Below, one piece after another: positions 20,672 to 33,104 of a stretch of DNA of 64,000 nt. This stretch comes from Amanita rubescens (lineage: Eukaryota > Basidiomycota > Agaricomycetes > Agaricales > Amanitaceae): assembly GCA_015039365.1 (NCBI GenBank), contig WION01000039.1:1-64000 (forward strand), written 5' to 3'. Within the stretch, counting starts at the first letter, position 1. The number at the start of each line of letters is the position of its first letter. The position numbers and the translations under genes are program-made. Below the pieces are notes generated by a model. The model ran no database searches. It was not told where the DNA came from and saw only the letters and a list, made by a program, of their open reading frames with translations.

Positions 20672-23280
20672 TAGTGATGACAAAAGTTAAGGCTGGCTCC
20701 GGCTAGCTGAGTCGCCGGAGCCTATTTTTAGGCTCCAGCTACGGAGCCAGAGCTATTTTGGTCGGCTCGTGAGCAGCTCTGGGCGAGCTCAGAGCCACTT
20801 TGTTACTCCTTGCTCTGCCACCCCATTTGCGTCAGTCTTCATCCTTTGAGATCCTGTGTGGCAGTGTGCCCCACGCTCACCCTTGTTCTGCCCTGCGAGG
20901 GATTTAGGCAGAGTGATCGAGGCATTCCCAGACGTGGCAAGGGTCCGGAGCCCAAAAGGGGAAAGTCGGTACATGCCCCTTCCTCATTTAGTTTAGACTG
21001 TTCCTGGGCCAAAGAGAGCATCAAGAGACCATAAAGAGAGGGACAAATAAAGATCACCCCTCGAGGCTCGCTCGGGACGAAATTGCTCGCGTTCTACTCG
21101 ATACATTATCCAGTTACTATTACTAATATATTATTATATATGACAAATGTGTGACCTATTGCCATCAATGTAAAGTCGATAGTAGTACTGGTGAAACACG
21201 ACGTGGAGATCACGGCGATGTGAGCACAACAGGGATGAGGTGCACGCGTGGGGTGGATGTGAGCATAAGAGCGGGAGGGTCGCAGGTGGGTGTAGAGGAT
21301 CCCATGTGGACCGTGGTTGTCAGGGGTGCCGATTGGTGGGATTAGGGTGGTGGCGGGCATTGAGGGTAGCTGGGTAGCACAAATAGATGGTCAGCACCGT
21401 CAAATGGGAGCGAGGGAGCACATACCTGGTGTAGAGGGATTGTCGGTACTGGCGGTACTCGCACTGGACACAGCAGCAGCCATTTCCGGGGCAGATGTGG
21501 CACGGTGAGCAGTTTGGGTTTGAATATCGGATTCCACATTCGATCCACTCGCAGGAGCAACTTTAGACTCGGTGTCAAACGCAGCGCGGGACGTAGAGGC
21601 AGCAGCAGCAGTGGCCGACATGGCAGAAGACGATCCCTCGCCCGCGGAAGCCCGACAAGCACGAACAGTCTGCAAACCACCCGCAGACATCAGCACCATA
21701 TTGGGCAAATCCGCCACACCAGCTCTCGGCGTCGAATTCGAGTTCAACAACCCACCAAGAGGTCCATATCATGGCTGACGATTGGCATTACGCATCCCCG
21801 CGGGCGCAGTACGTTCCAGAGACGGAGATGCGGATGCTGACGCGGGTGTAGATCCCGAGCTCAACACGTGGCTATGAGGGTATACGGGCAAATCCAGCTG
21901 AGGTCTCTGGCTAGTGTTCAGGGCAGCGTTGATATGCAGGTGTCGATCGCCACGGCGGGGGTGGCAGTACTGGTGCTACGATTTGCAAGGCGTGATCGGG
22001 AGATGCGGTTCGTGTTGATGTCGCCATCTGCGTCGTGTTCGAGCTCATCCTCAATTTCCGTCTCAGCATGGGAAGTGTTGGTGGAAGCGGAAGGGGAGGG
22101 GGTGTCGCGTCTGTATTCTGGTGCGGGGGGAGCCCGCTGAGGTCAGGTGTCATTGGGGAGACCGTAAAGGTGACGGTGGGCAAGATTGGGCGTGAAGGGG
22201 TGTGGAGGGGTCAGGTGAGGTGTAGATGGGTTACGGGTGGGCATAGAGGAATTCTGTGGGCGGGATTGGGCACGGTGGGATGTGGAGGGGTTGCAGATGG
22301 ATGTAGAGGGGTTCCACGTCATTGTAAGCGATGACGGTGGGCGCGATTGGGCGTGGAGGGGTGTAGAGGGGTCGGGTGGGGCATAGATGGGTTACAGGTG
22401 GGCATAGAGGAATTCCATGGGCGGGATTGGGCACGGTGGGGTATGGAGGTTGCAGATGGATGTAGAGGGGTTCCGCATCGTTGTGAGCGACGCCGGTGGG
22501 CGGGATTGGGCGTGGAAGGGTGTAGAGGGGTCATGGTGGGCATAGGTAGCCATTGAGGGATTCCGCGTGGTTGCAAGAGTTACCGGTGGGCGCATAGATG
22601 GATTCTGCGTGGTTGTAAGAGTCGTCGGTGGACACGGTAGGGTATAGATTGGTCGTGGGTGGGCATACAGGTGTTCTGCGTGATTGTAAGAGACACCGGT
22701 GGGCGGGATTGGGCACGATGGGGTGTAGGTGGGTCATGGGTGGGGCCGGTGGGCGTACAGAGGTTCCATGTCGCTGTAAGGGGTGCCGGTGGGTACAATC
22801 GAGGCAGGAAGGTGGCGGCCGGATGGTAGTTGGGTAGCATGGTCAGCACAATCGAACAGGAGCAAGCGAGCACATACCTGGCACTGTAGAGGGGTCACGG
22901 ATGCTGGGAATGCGAGAGCAATAGAATAACTAAGGCCGGCAGCAAGATATTAGTTGGCCGGGACTGTGGGCGAAACTTGAAAGTGCGGCTGGGTGCTGGG
23001 AATGTGTGTGCAAGAGCTTAGAGAACAGACTGGCACTATCCTGCCACATCCACAGCCAGCGGATCACTCTGGGATCCGCCTGGCATCGTTGGCCAAGGCG
23101 AAGAAGAAGTCCGGGAAAGGCGAGGAAGAAGGGGCTTAAGGCCGCTCAGAGCCGCACCTGAGCGGCCGCCGAAAGGAGCTAAACCAATGAGAGCCGGCTC
23201 CAAATTTAGGCTCCGGCTGAGCTCCAAATAGGCTTGGCTCCGGCTCACAGCCGGCTGTGGCGAAGCCGATGTCAACACTA
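20672..23280. mobile_element. hAT-like element splitting the DnaJ gene (2.6 kb)
   Basis: The left end TAGTGATGACA is mirrored by TGTCAACACTA at 23270-23280. Subterminal zones are crowded with GGCTCCGGCT and GAGCCGGA words in both orientations. TAGTGTTG-type ends suit hAT elements. An exact 8-bp target duplication was not found (GGGGGAG occurs close to both sides but not at equal distance). The interior has no transposase: 20810-21060 is unassigned, and 21340-22140 has only Ser/Ala/Pro-rich frames on both strands. Confidence 0.65.
22140..22800. repeat. ~160-bp degenerate tandem repeats
   Basis: About four units share GGTGGGCATAGAGGAATTC, GGGCGGGATTGGGCACGGTG and GATGGATGTAGAGGGGTTCC, with a period near 161 bp. 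They are G-rich on the plus strand and lie inside the hAT-like element. Pro-rich minus-strand frames here are artefacts of the repeat. Confidence 0.8.
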
Positions 23281-23480
23281 CGGGGGAGAGGATGATGATA
23301 ATGAAGAGGATGTCAGTGCTGCTGCTGCTGTTGCTGCGGGTGGAGGTGCGAAGTTGGATGTTAGCAAACAGGCGGGGGGGAGGAATTCGAAACGCGATTC
23401 AAAGGTGTTGTCTCCAGAGGAAAGAACGGCGCGGGATGAAAAGGCGAGAAAGAAGTCGGCGGATCCTTCTCCTCGGATCG
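23281..23480 (+). pseudogene. DnaJ-type chaperone, C-terminal part
   Basis: The plus reading DDDNEEDVSAAAAV, then AKLDVSKQAGG, then LSPEERTARDEKARKKSA matches the start of the DnaJ-X region of fungal J-proteins. After about 23480 the family resemblance stops, so the end is lost. It belongs to the same gene as 20355-20671, interrupted by the hAT-like element. Confidence 0.72.
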
Positions 23481-23576
23481 TCGTCGTGGGAGTGGGTAGC
23501 CATTACTGTCATGGAGAGCTCTCGCTGGTGAGGGCTCTTATTGCTGTTATAACTGGGTGTGCAGCTGGCTGAACTC

Positions 23577-25652
23577 CAGCACTTTACACTCCCCCCCCTG
23601 TCCGAATAGACTCCGAGTCCAGTCCGAGGACTCCGAGGACTCCGAGTAGACTCCGAGTAGACTCCAAGTTCAGTCCGAGCCCAGTCCGAGGTGTGCTCGG
23701 AGTCCGAGTGGAGTCCGAGTAGACTCCGAGTTCAGTCTGAGTTGAGGGAAAAAGAAAGTCTGAGTTCACTCTCAGTTGCAATAAAATACCAAAAAAATGC
23801 TTAAAAAATGCAGAAAAATCGTGTGATCTAGGCCATATAGGAATTGTAAAGCCAAACAAAGCCAAACTTGAGATATTTGCAAAATATGTTTTCAGATGTG
23901 AGTGTAATCTTAAGAAGTGTACAAAAATTATGTGATCTGCATATGATACACTCATACACCTGTCATTCCATACTGGTGGTTATGAATGTCACCTCTGCTT
24001 GCATGCCCACAGCAGACTTCTGGCAGTTGCAGTTCAGCATCCACTTGCAGTCAACTTACACAATCCCACCTGTTACCAACAACCAATGACATTGCAGAGA
24101 GTTGTTAGAACTCATGAATAAATGTGAGAGGGTTGGAGATGTGACTCATGTGAGGGGTCTGTGAATATATTATCTCAAGGGAGAAGGGGGTGGATATGAG
24201 TTCTTGATGATTCTTTGGTGATGCCAGTACATGGTAGTGAGTAGTTGTTAACAGCATATTGTGTTATGATCATCATGATGTTCTAGCATTTGCAGCCTAC
24301 CAAAGCTTCCACACTAGTAGTAGAAGCATCCTGAGAGCCTCACCTTGCACAAGTTTGGTCATGTTATACCTCCAGCAACCACATCTGTTGGTGGGGAAGG
24401 TTGGACATCAGCAGTATAAGACCCTCATAGTACTCCACCACAATCATCATCCATAGGGGACCAGAGCTTTGTTTATGACAGCCTGGGTAAGGTAATAAGG
24501 AACGTGGAAATGAACAGGATTCAATGATTCTGATGCCATCTTTATTGTATATTAACTTGGAACTTGAAGATCATAGATTCATAGCAAACATCATCTTACA
24601 AACTTTTGCACACCAAGTTCACAAGTCCTTCCTTCACTTAATTTATACTTATTAAGGATGCTATATTGGATGAAGAAACTATCAGTGGCAATGCAAATAA
24701 CACCCTTGGACAATTTCTCACTGAGAAGTTGGAAGAGTCAGCATTGCTGGTGACTCTATTTCAGATGTGCTCAGTATGTGGAACTTCACACAAGCCTTGA
24801 ACTTGATGGTTGATGAACTGTTTGATCTAAAAGGTTGTAAGGCTGGAGAGAATCTTGAAAGATGTGGTGAATCGTGCAGTAAAGAAAGCTGCACACCCAG
24901 ATTTGTATGTAAGATCAAAGAATTGTGGAAGGCAGGTCACATCAGCATTAAAACTTCATAATGATCCTCATTGTACTATACTAGCAACATTTTGTATGCC
25001 AGTGCCCCAATCAAACTTAGGTATTTTGCAAATATCTCAAGTATGAGTTAATTTAGCTTCACCATTCTTATATGACCTGGATCACATGATTTTTCCGCAT
25101 TTTTTAAGATTTTTTGTGGACTTTTCAAATTTCTCACATGAAGCATCTGAAAAAGTATTTTGCAAATATCTCAAGTTTGGGCTTGTTTGGCTTTACCATT
25201 TTTGTATGACTGGAATCACATGATTTTTCTGCATTTTTTAAATATTTTTTGGGATTTTATTGTAGGTGTAAACAATTCCAAATAGTCCCAAATAGTCCCA
25301 AATAGACTGGCCATATGTATATAAGGCCCTGTCAATGTTGCCACTGCCCCCCCCGCTCTTGCTTGGGGGCGCTTGGACTGCTCGGACTCCACTCGGATTG
25401 CTCGGACTCCACTCGGACTCCAACATCCTCAGTCCGAGGACTCCGAGTCCAAGTCCGAGCTGAGCTCGGACTCTGCTCGGATTGAGCTCAGACTGAGCTC
25501 GGACTCGGACTTGAGCATTTGAGTGGCATCCCTGCCACTTCCTCAGTCCGAGGACTGAGCTCGGACTCCGAGCTCACTCCGAGCTGAGTCCTAGGACTGC
25601 TCGGATTCTGCTCGGAGTCCGAGAATCTTAGGGGGGGGAGAGTAAAGCGCTC
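23577..25652. mobile_element. Non-autonomous KDZ-type element, copy 2 (2076 bp)
   Basis: Near-identical to the element at 3211-5263, in the same orientation. It is flanked by the 8-bp duplication CTGAACTC at 23569-23576 and 25653-25660. The right subterminal zone has about 22 extra bases of the GCTCGGACT repeat; other differences are mostly poly-A lengths and single bases. The high similarity of two copies at different sites, each with its own perfect duplication, indicates recent transposition. Confidence 0.92.
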
Positions 25653-25660
25653 CTGAACTC

Positions 25661-25825
25661 GGCGAAATTGCTGAGTGGCTGTGTCAGCTCCAAAGACAGC
25701 GGCGGATGGGTGCAACCCGTGCGGGTACAGGTACGGGTACGGGTTAGCCTGTCTTGTACCCACTTCTAAACCCGTACCCGGGCTGAGGGCATAGACGTGA
25801 GCCTGCCCCAGTCCGAATATGGCTA
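25661..25825. repeat. ACCCGTACCC-type repeat
   Basis: Short CGGGTACGGGTACGGG runs and their complements at 25718-25785 match those near 19722-19860 and 13325. The parent repeat family is unidentified. Confidence 0.45.
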
Positions 25826-26839
25826 TTGGTGATGAAGAACGTTCTGAGGCTCCCCGTGTTACTCATCGTGGTTTTCCTCCTTGGAACAGTATCTGCGGGA
25901 CTTCGTTCGATGCCTATCATCAAGGAAGGTGAAGAGGAACATACCTGTATCATCTTCAACATCCAAGTATCCCTTGGTTGGCCTGATTTTGTCGTTGCGC
26001 TGCTTTACGGCTTTATCGTGGATCCTGATCCTTATCCGTTTGAAAACGGACGCTTTGGATCATTCGAAACGTTCGCATTCACTGTAAAGAAGACTTACCT
26101 TGAAGCCTTTGACGTGGAGCGACGTGCCTCGCGTAGTACACGTTTTGGTGGTCGTGGAGTTAGAGCAGTCAACGTGGGAGAAGAACGGTTTATCTTGATA
26201 CCGTTGGAGATTCGGCCTGTCGCTCTGATGAGTTATCGAGCTTATGGTGAATGATGAATCGAGGACTTACCTGCAAGAGACGAGCGATTTGGATCACTCC
26301 GTGCCGATGAAGAATTTTTGAAGCGTGTCGCACGGGAACTTTTGCTTCCCAGCTTTGTTTTGATGATGAAGACGCTTGACCGCATTCTTGAAGTTATTCT
26401 GGGCACTCTCGTGATTAAGGGGGAGTGTTATAATATGGATTTTTCACGTTTCGTTGTTACAGATAGGGCAGATGGCATCACTGCTGTCTCGTGGCACGTC
26501 GAGGGGGCGCCATTCAAGTTCGTCGTTGTCGTAGAGGGAGGAAATGAGGGGGCAATCATGATGCAAATCGAGTCACTGTCATCGGATAATGATAGTGATC
26601 AAAACAGCATTCAAGTTGATCACAAACCAGCTCATGAGTCATTCGAAATTTCTGCCACAAACAGCACCAAAGAGAGCAAAGGGCCGCCAAAGAGACCGCC
26701 AAAGAGAGCGAGCACTGGGCTTGGCCCGGGGCTCCGAGTCCACCGCGCTTGCGGACAAGGGTCCACTAAGCTCATCACGCCGGGGCCCGTCGCGATCTGG
26801 ATCAAGACTCTACTACAAAGTAAGGCTAACCTCCCGTGA
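25826..26839 (+). CDS. Unrecognised open frames, possibly one decayed gene
   Basis: The first frame (25826-26254, 142 residues) opens with a hydrophobic signal-like segment, LPVLLIVVFLLGTVSAG. A second frame upstream of 26318 to 26839 reads RFGSLRADEEFLKRVAREL, then an acidic linker and the basic GPPKRPPKRA. Between them are in-frame stops, so either an intron or decay separates them. No domain was recognised. Flanking TEs and frame breaks make a relic as likely as a live gene. Confidence 0.3.
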
Positions 26840-27582
26840 TTTGGAAGAGGATGAGTGACGAGTCCTGATATCATTGCGTCAAGTTTGAGATGCGCCATGA
26901 CTTCGACGGCATATGGGTACGCTTTGGCAACAGCTGCCAGGTTGAGGGTGGGCTGATGCTATCAAAGTCATCAGTCCTGTCCGTGATCGCCGTTGCGGGA
27001 GACGATGCACGTACAGAGTTTAAACATGCGAGGGCGTTTGTGTGTGGGCTGGAACACTCCAGAATAGTAACAACCTTGAGTCCTGTCCGTGAGGGAGGAA
27101 GCAGCTGAGCAGTGAGCAGACATACATACTACATGATACGTGGCTCGACACTTCCCACATGTAGCGTACTCCGTAACTCCCCGTTTCCACATGTGCGCAA
27201 ACGAAAGACTGAGACTGGAGGAAACACGCACTAAGAGATATTCCGTACCAATGAGACAAACGCGAGAGATGAAGCATGTACCGGGCCCAAATAATAACCA
27301 ATGAAGAACCATCCTACATTGTCACCGAGCCATAGAACCTCCAACTCCAGGCAACTCATCTCCTGCAATCCTGTCTTAATGCGTCTTGAGTCGTTGACAA
27401 ATGCTTTGTTATTACTCGAAACGCCGACGATGTTGAGGTCGAATTTGGATGTGCTATGTCGGCAAGCGCATCAATTCCCGTGCCCCTGTGCTTCGCGAAC
27501 CGTGTCTTCGTTCTTTGCAAACCCAACTTGCCCTTACTCCCGCTCGACCGTTATTCATCCTCTCAGGCGTCAACCGGTCACA
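26840..27582. other. Intergenic stretch
   Basis: No supported gene. It forms the upstream region of the two-exon gene at 27583. Confidence 0.4.
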
Positions 27583-28007
27583 ATGTCCAACCATCACATC
27601 TACGCGTTCAATAACTTGAACCCCCAATGGGACTTATCAACTTCGGAAGAGAGGGAAGCGGTGGAGAGGACTATACAGGCGCTGAGGGAAAATGCGAGCG
27701 CGATTGGAGAGGAGTTTCGAAAGGATCTGGACGTGTACTGGGTTATCATGTGAGTTAAGAGTCTCGTTCCCCTCGGCTGATGGATACGACGACGAGTAGG
27801 GGAGGAGCGTACGCGCACGACCAGGAGGGTGCGAGGCACTGGTCCGTCCGCGGGGTCCAGGACGACTATTCGCGTTATACTCTCCATGTTTTCCCTGGTA
27901 CGAAGCCGGCAGAGCCGTTTGACAATGGAGGCCGTCGATGGGCTTTCACAATTCTCGACCTTAAACAATGCCGGCGGCTGGACATAGCTGACGAAGGCGA
28001 AGATTAA
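27583..28007 (+). CDS. Small two-exon protein of unknown function
   Basis: Starts at ATG 27583 (MSNHHIYAFNNLNPQWDLST). Exon 1 ends at 27749; a 50-nt intron, GTGAGT to TAG, spans 27750-27799. Exon 2 continues in frame with GGAYAHDQEGARHWSVRG and ends at 28007 (DIADEGED). The product is about 124 residues, soluble, with no signal or membrane segment. No family was recognised. The splice joins in phase and the two exons share even composition, so this looks like a genuine small gene. A KDZ-type element inserted 13 bases past its stop, so its 3' UTR now lies in transposon DNA. Confidence 0.55.
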
Positions 28008-28189
28008 CCAGCGTCCGAGCAGTACTTTGCAGTCCACCCCCCATTCCTCGAGGAATCCATGGAATCCACGGAATTCCGTGGATTCCGCGCGGAATTGTGC
28101 GGAATAACACCCTACTTTTAACAAATAATGGTATACAACACCCCTACTATATTGATTATGTAATTTTATGATGTTTTCACACCTAAAAA

Positions 28190-28420
28190 CTCATTTAAAG
28201 GGAATATACATGTTTGTATAGGCATTTGAAAGCTCTCTTCTTGCTTGTTTTGATTTTGATGATTACTAATGACATTTTCTACTGTTTGTACATGTATGAT
28301 GTAGTACACATCTAAAAATATGTTTGTAATGAATGTATATGCATCTGAAAGCTATTTTCTCACTTGTTTCAACTGTGATGCTTATTTGTCATTGTTTGTA
28401 CTTGTATTGCATGTTGTAAG
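28190..28420. repeat. Two ~120-bp degenerate direct repeats
   Basis: Blocks containing ATGTTTGTA, GCATTTGAAAGCT (or GCATCTGAAAGCT) and ACTGTTTGTACATGTAT follow one another inside the KDZ-type element. Confidence 0.55.
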
Positions 28421-30584
28421 AATGTCACAAGGAACATGGATGATGTATATTGTACATAAAAGTGAATGTTCACTTCTTGTCCTTTTGAATGTGATGATGT
28501 TGCATTGTTATTTAGTGTTAGTATATTAGGATTGTCCTATTCTGCCATATGTAATGTTAGATACCACATTTGGATACCCTTGTGATGGGCATGCATGGTT
28601 GTTTGGCATCATTTATATTTTTAATAAAATTCCAAAAAGTTCTTGAAAAATGCAGAAAAACCATGTGATCCAGGTCATATTTGAAGAATTGTGAGGCCAA
28701 ACTGGACATATTGTATTTGCAAAATACTTTTTAGGATGCAAGTGTGAGAAACTTGCAATGTGTTGCTGCTGCCAGTTGCAATTTGCAAAGTGCAGGGGTG
28801 TAGCCAGTGCAGGAGTTGCTGGTGCTCTAGTTGTGTGCCATGGTCCATCTGCACAATCTCACCTTGTGCCAGCAACAACCAGTGACCACTAATCACCTAT
28901 GACATGTTGTCAGAAGTCATGAATAAATGTGATTGGTGATATCATCAAAGTCAAGGAGGAAGGGGGCTTAGATGATTCCTTGGTAATTTGTCATACTAGT
29001 AGTACATAGTGAAGTCAGTGTGCTATGATCATGTCAGTCTCTTCCTATCAAGCTTCAGCCCCATGATAGAGGTGTCTGGCAAACTAAACAGGTTTGAGAC
29101 AACTGTTGACAGAGGGTGGACAATATTGTTTAGGCAAGACCTTGGTGATGGTATTGGAGAACAGTAAGTCAAATTCTAATGAATATAGGTCTTTAGATAC
29201 ACAGTGTATGGAGGTAAATGTGTAGGGTATCATAGGGCAAAGAGCAGGGAATTGGTAAGTCTGGGCCAACCTTGATAATGTTATATAAATGATGGTAGGG
29301 TTGGTAGATTTCATGCTGAGGTAGGTCCAGAATTTGCACTTTCACAAGTATGGATGATGGGACCATCTGGGAAATGAATGTAAAAGGCTACAATATAATG
29401 GGTGGATAAGACAGTGCTATCTCAAGCTCATATAGTGCCAGAATGTTTGAGAAATTGTAAGACCTGATAATATCAGGTATCAAATAAAAGTCAGACAAAC
29501 AGATTGTCACAGATTTTGTAAGACCTTATAATGTCTTGATCACTTCAACACTGTTGTGCAAAATATCACTGGCTGATACTTCAATACAATTCAGATATAT
29601 CAACTGTAATTCTTTGTAATGTCTGATATTGTGTAGTCTATCATTGCTTGATCTTTCATTATAACTCTTGAAACAGTAGATAAAGCCTGATAATGGCTTA
29701 CATAGTAATTGTGGAGTAGGAATTGTTGATTGGGACAATCTAGTTATATGCACAAAACCACTTGCAGCTCTGAATGTTGTTTTCAAATCCATGATATCTA
29801 CTCCTCTATGAGACCAAGTTAGCAATCTACTATGTTCCATATGTTTCCAAGTTTTCAATTATGTTCTCAAGCATTTGATTCTGTCTTCCATGTGTTCTTT
29901 ATACTTGCTTACATCTATACATAGCACATATAAATACCATGTCCATGCTTGAAGGTATTTGTGAAATCTACCATCCTTTATACATATTACATTATCAATC
30001 AATACATATCAAAGTTGTATATATTAGTAACTACTAGTATCCATTGGTCACACTCTGATATCTGTGATGTAATCTGCCATTGCTACTGTCTCTTATCTAC
30101 CCTGAGACAGCTAGTAGCTTTTGGCAAATCTTATAGCCATTGCCCACAATTGTAATACTTATTTTTCCTGATCATGATATTGTAGCCTTTTATGTACATT
30201 CATTTGTCAGATAGTCCCATACTTGTGAAAGTGCCAATTCTGGGCTACCTTGTGAAATCCACCAACCCCACCGTCCTTTATATTAGATTATCAATTGATA
30301 TATCAGAGTTGTATATATTATAGACTTTTTAGTTGTTATACAGCTTTACATATATACCCTTATCTATTTTCCACCAATTTCCTGATTAGTATATGCTTTT
30401 CAATTGTTGTAAAGCTTTATATACCCTTATCTATTTTCAGCTGTTTTTCTGATATTAGATTAGTTTTCAGAATCCTACTATGTAAGTCCATCATCACATT
30501 GTCACCACATCCTTGAGTCATCCCTGCACCTGCTATGTAAGTCTCTCTCTGAACCCACACCTGGTTTGTTTTATCACCTAAGAA

Positions 30585-30945
30585 GTATTTGCAAATATCT
30601 TGGGTTTGGCTCTGTTTTGGAACATAATTATTGTGCCACCTTGATCACATGAATTTTCCAGATTTTTCAAGATTTTTTGGCAGCCTTTCAATTTTCAACC
30701 CAAAGTGTTTAAACAAGTATTTTGCAAATATCTCAAGTTTGACCTTGTTTTGGAACATAATTCTTGCACCACCTTGATCACATGATTTTTGCGGATTTTT
30801 CAAGATTTTTTGGCAGCCTTTCAATTTTTCAACACGAAGCATTTAAAACAGTATTTTGCAAATATCTTGAGTTTGGCCTTGTTTGGCATGTTCATTTCCA
30901 CACCATTCTGATCACATGATTTTTCTGCATTTTTCACAATTTTTT
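30585..30945. repeat. Three tandem copies of a shared TE module
   Basis: Each ~125-bp unit carries TATTTTGCAAATATCTTGAG (or its variant), a TTTGGAACATAATT or equivalent stretch, TCACATGATTTTT, and CAAGATTTTTTGGCAGCC. Single copies occur in the twin elements and in both arms of the foldback at 33105-35752. Confidence 0.85.
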
Positions 30946-31225
30946 CAATTTTTTTTCCCACGGTCACATAATACTCTTGGCAAATGGTAGTATTACAAAT
31001 GAGACTACAAAGACTACAAAGACTTCAAAAAGTGCGGACTCATTCCACGGAACAATTCCACACCTGTGGAATCATTCCTCGAGGAATGGATCAGTAAAAA
31101 AAACTCTCAAAAATATAGTATTACAAATTAGACTACAAAGACTACATTAAAAAGTGCGGATTCCGCGAGGAATAACGCGGAATCCGCGCGGAATTGGGGG
31201 GGGATCGCAAAGTGCTCCGTCCGAG

Positions 31226-31917
31226 GGAGATACAGCGGTGCAGAATGTGGAAGGGGGAGAGGAGCCCAACACGACAAGATGGAGGAATAGGACTGCAGAA
31301 TATGCGACCGAATCTATGAATATCAAATTTTATCATGTACCATATCCAACCATAACATACCATACTATGTTCACCGTTATTTATTAAACTTCATCTTGTT
31401 CTTTGAGGACGCGTATCAAGTTGTAATTGAACTATGACATTCGAGACGCCTGTAAAATAACATATACCTCTCTTCACGTGAAATATAATTGGAGAACCTA
31501 GTGATTCACGACATAGCAATTTATAACACACGCGCGCAGCATCAGTGAAACCAATATTTAAAGCAAAGGACGCACACAACGTTTCGACGTGGCGGGAGTT
31601 TAAAATAGATACCACACCACAGTAGGATCACATCAAGATCGTCGATCACGCATCAATGACGTCGATCACGCGTCAATTCCAAGAGAACTACGACACCTTC
31701 AACTCTGATCTTTTCCGCATTCGCATCTTCCAGCGATGGGTAACCTAAATCATCATTCGAAGGAAACGGAGAATGGCAAGTACATTGCGGAATCTGCTAT
31801 GGAGAAGGAGGTTGTCTGGCGTGAGTTGTTGACTCAAAAGAGATGTATCTTCGCTGTGATTGGAAGGCAAGTCGCAGCTTTGATGGTCGCCTCGGAAGGA
31901 AACAAGCTCGTCATGCA
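31226..31917. other. Intergenic stretch
   Basis: No supported gene. A 71-residue plus-strand frame at 31736-31948 (MGNLNHHSKETENGKY) overlaps the end of the Plavaka gene and has no recognised domain. It could be the far flank of the Plavaka transposon; its end was not identified. Confidence 0.4.
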
Positions 31918-33104
31918 TCATCCCGCACCCCTAATTGCCACCCTCTGAACCTTCTCCTCATCCTCTGAGCCTTCTTCACTCAGGCAATCATCCTCTGAGC
32001 TTTCTTCAGTCGGGCAATCATCCAAGTCACTGCCACTGTCCGAGGTCTCCACGTCGTCCCAACCATCCGGGTCTCGATCATCCAGGCACAATTCCGAATT
32101 ATCTGACTCGTACGCGTCGCTGACATTTTCGGAATCTGAAGAGTTGTCTGGCTCAAGATCCGCATATTGATCATTTTCTGTATCACTTGATTCACCAGAG
32201 GTACTGGAGCTTTCGAAAGTATTGCATGCATAACAATGTCCAACACCTAGGCCCCAGTGATAGCACATCAGCATATCCCGGTCAGAAAAGCTAAGTGTTT
32301 AGATGAGTACGTTAAAATCACCACGTCAAGTTTGAACACACCGGCCAACATAATATAACCGGTAATCTTCACCATCTTTAGCACAAGGTGACACATTGAC
32401 CCCATCTGCTTGTCGTTTTCCTTGAGCAGAAGCTGGAAGGATATGACATCCCCGCAACACATCTCTCGGATCCACGAAGCCGAAAGAGCTGTTTTGGTGC
32501 ATGGGAGGAAACTGAACCAAGTCCAATCCGGACTTACTCCACCCAGAAGATGCTGGATCGACAACTTCGAACCAGTGTACCCACAAAAAATGGATGCGGC
32601 GTGGTTTCTGGTCCCGTGCCCCAGGCCCTGTATAAATCACATTCGCATGATATGCGCCTAGGACCCGCGCATACAAAAAGTGGTGAGGACTCGAAGACCT
32701 CTTGGAGTCGCTTGCAAGGAGCATGACATCGCGACGCGACGTCCTTGCATTAACAATGTCTGTCCCACGTCGCACATCGTAAGTGGTAAAGTGAAATCGA
32801 ACACGTTTGTGGTGGTATATGGTGTCGTTCTTTAAGAATATAAAATGAGACAAATTTTCATCCAGAGATCTATTTGAGATTTCTGTGGCACGGAGATCCT
32901 CGGGATGTGAATCGGTCTCCCGCTGGTGCTGCGCTTGAATAAGAGGAAGAAGATATTGTCTCAACTTAAGGTAAAAGTTCTATGGCAGTTGATATATTAG
33001 CAAGGTTCGGTGGAGGGGAACAAATCGTTCACATTGATGGCGAGATCACCCTCATTTCGTTGGAGAAATGTTGGAACGTGCAAAGGGAAATTTTCTGACT
33101 CTCC

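Larger units (their letters stand above)
28020..31217. mobile_element. Third KDZ-type non-autonomous element (3198 bp)
   Basis: The left end is CAGTACTTTGCAGTCC and the right end GATCGCAAAGTGCTC, flanked by the 8-bp duplication CGTCCGAG (28012-28019 and 31218-31225). Subterminal zones are built from GGAATTCC, GGATTCCGCG and CCTCGAGGAAT palindromes, unlike the GACTCCGAG code of the twins. The interior at 28640-29000 is clearly related to 3440-3790 of the twin elements (same order of blocks, including CATGAATAAATGTGA). Three copies of a TATTTTGCAAATATCT/TCACATGATTTTT module lie at 30585-30945. No transposase frame was found. Confidence 0.88.

Noticed and set aside
21342..22140. Ser/Ala/Pro-rich frames as a captured host gene
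   Set aside because: Both strands are open over the same DNA, suggesting composition bias; no domain was recognised.
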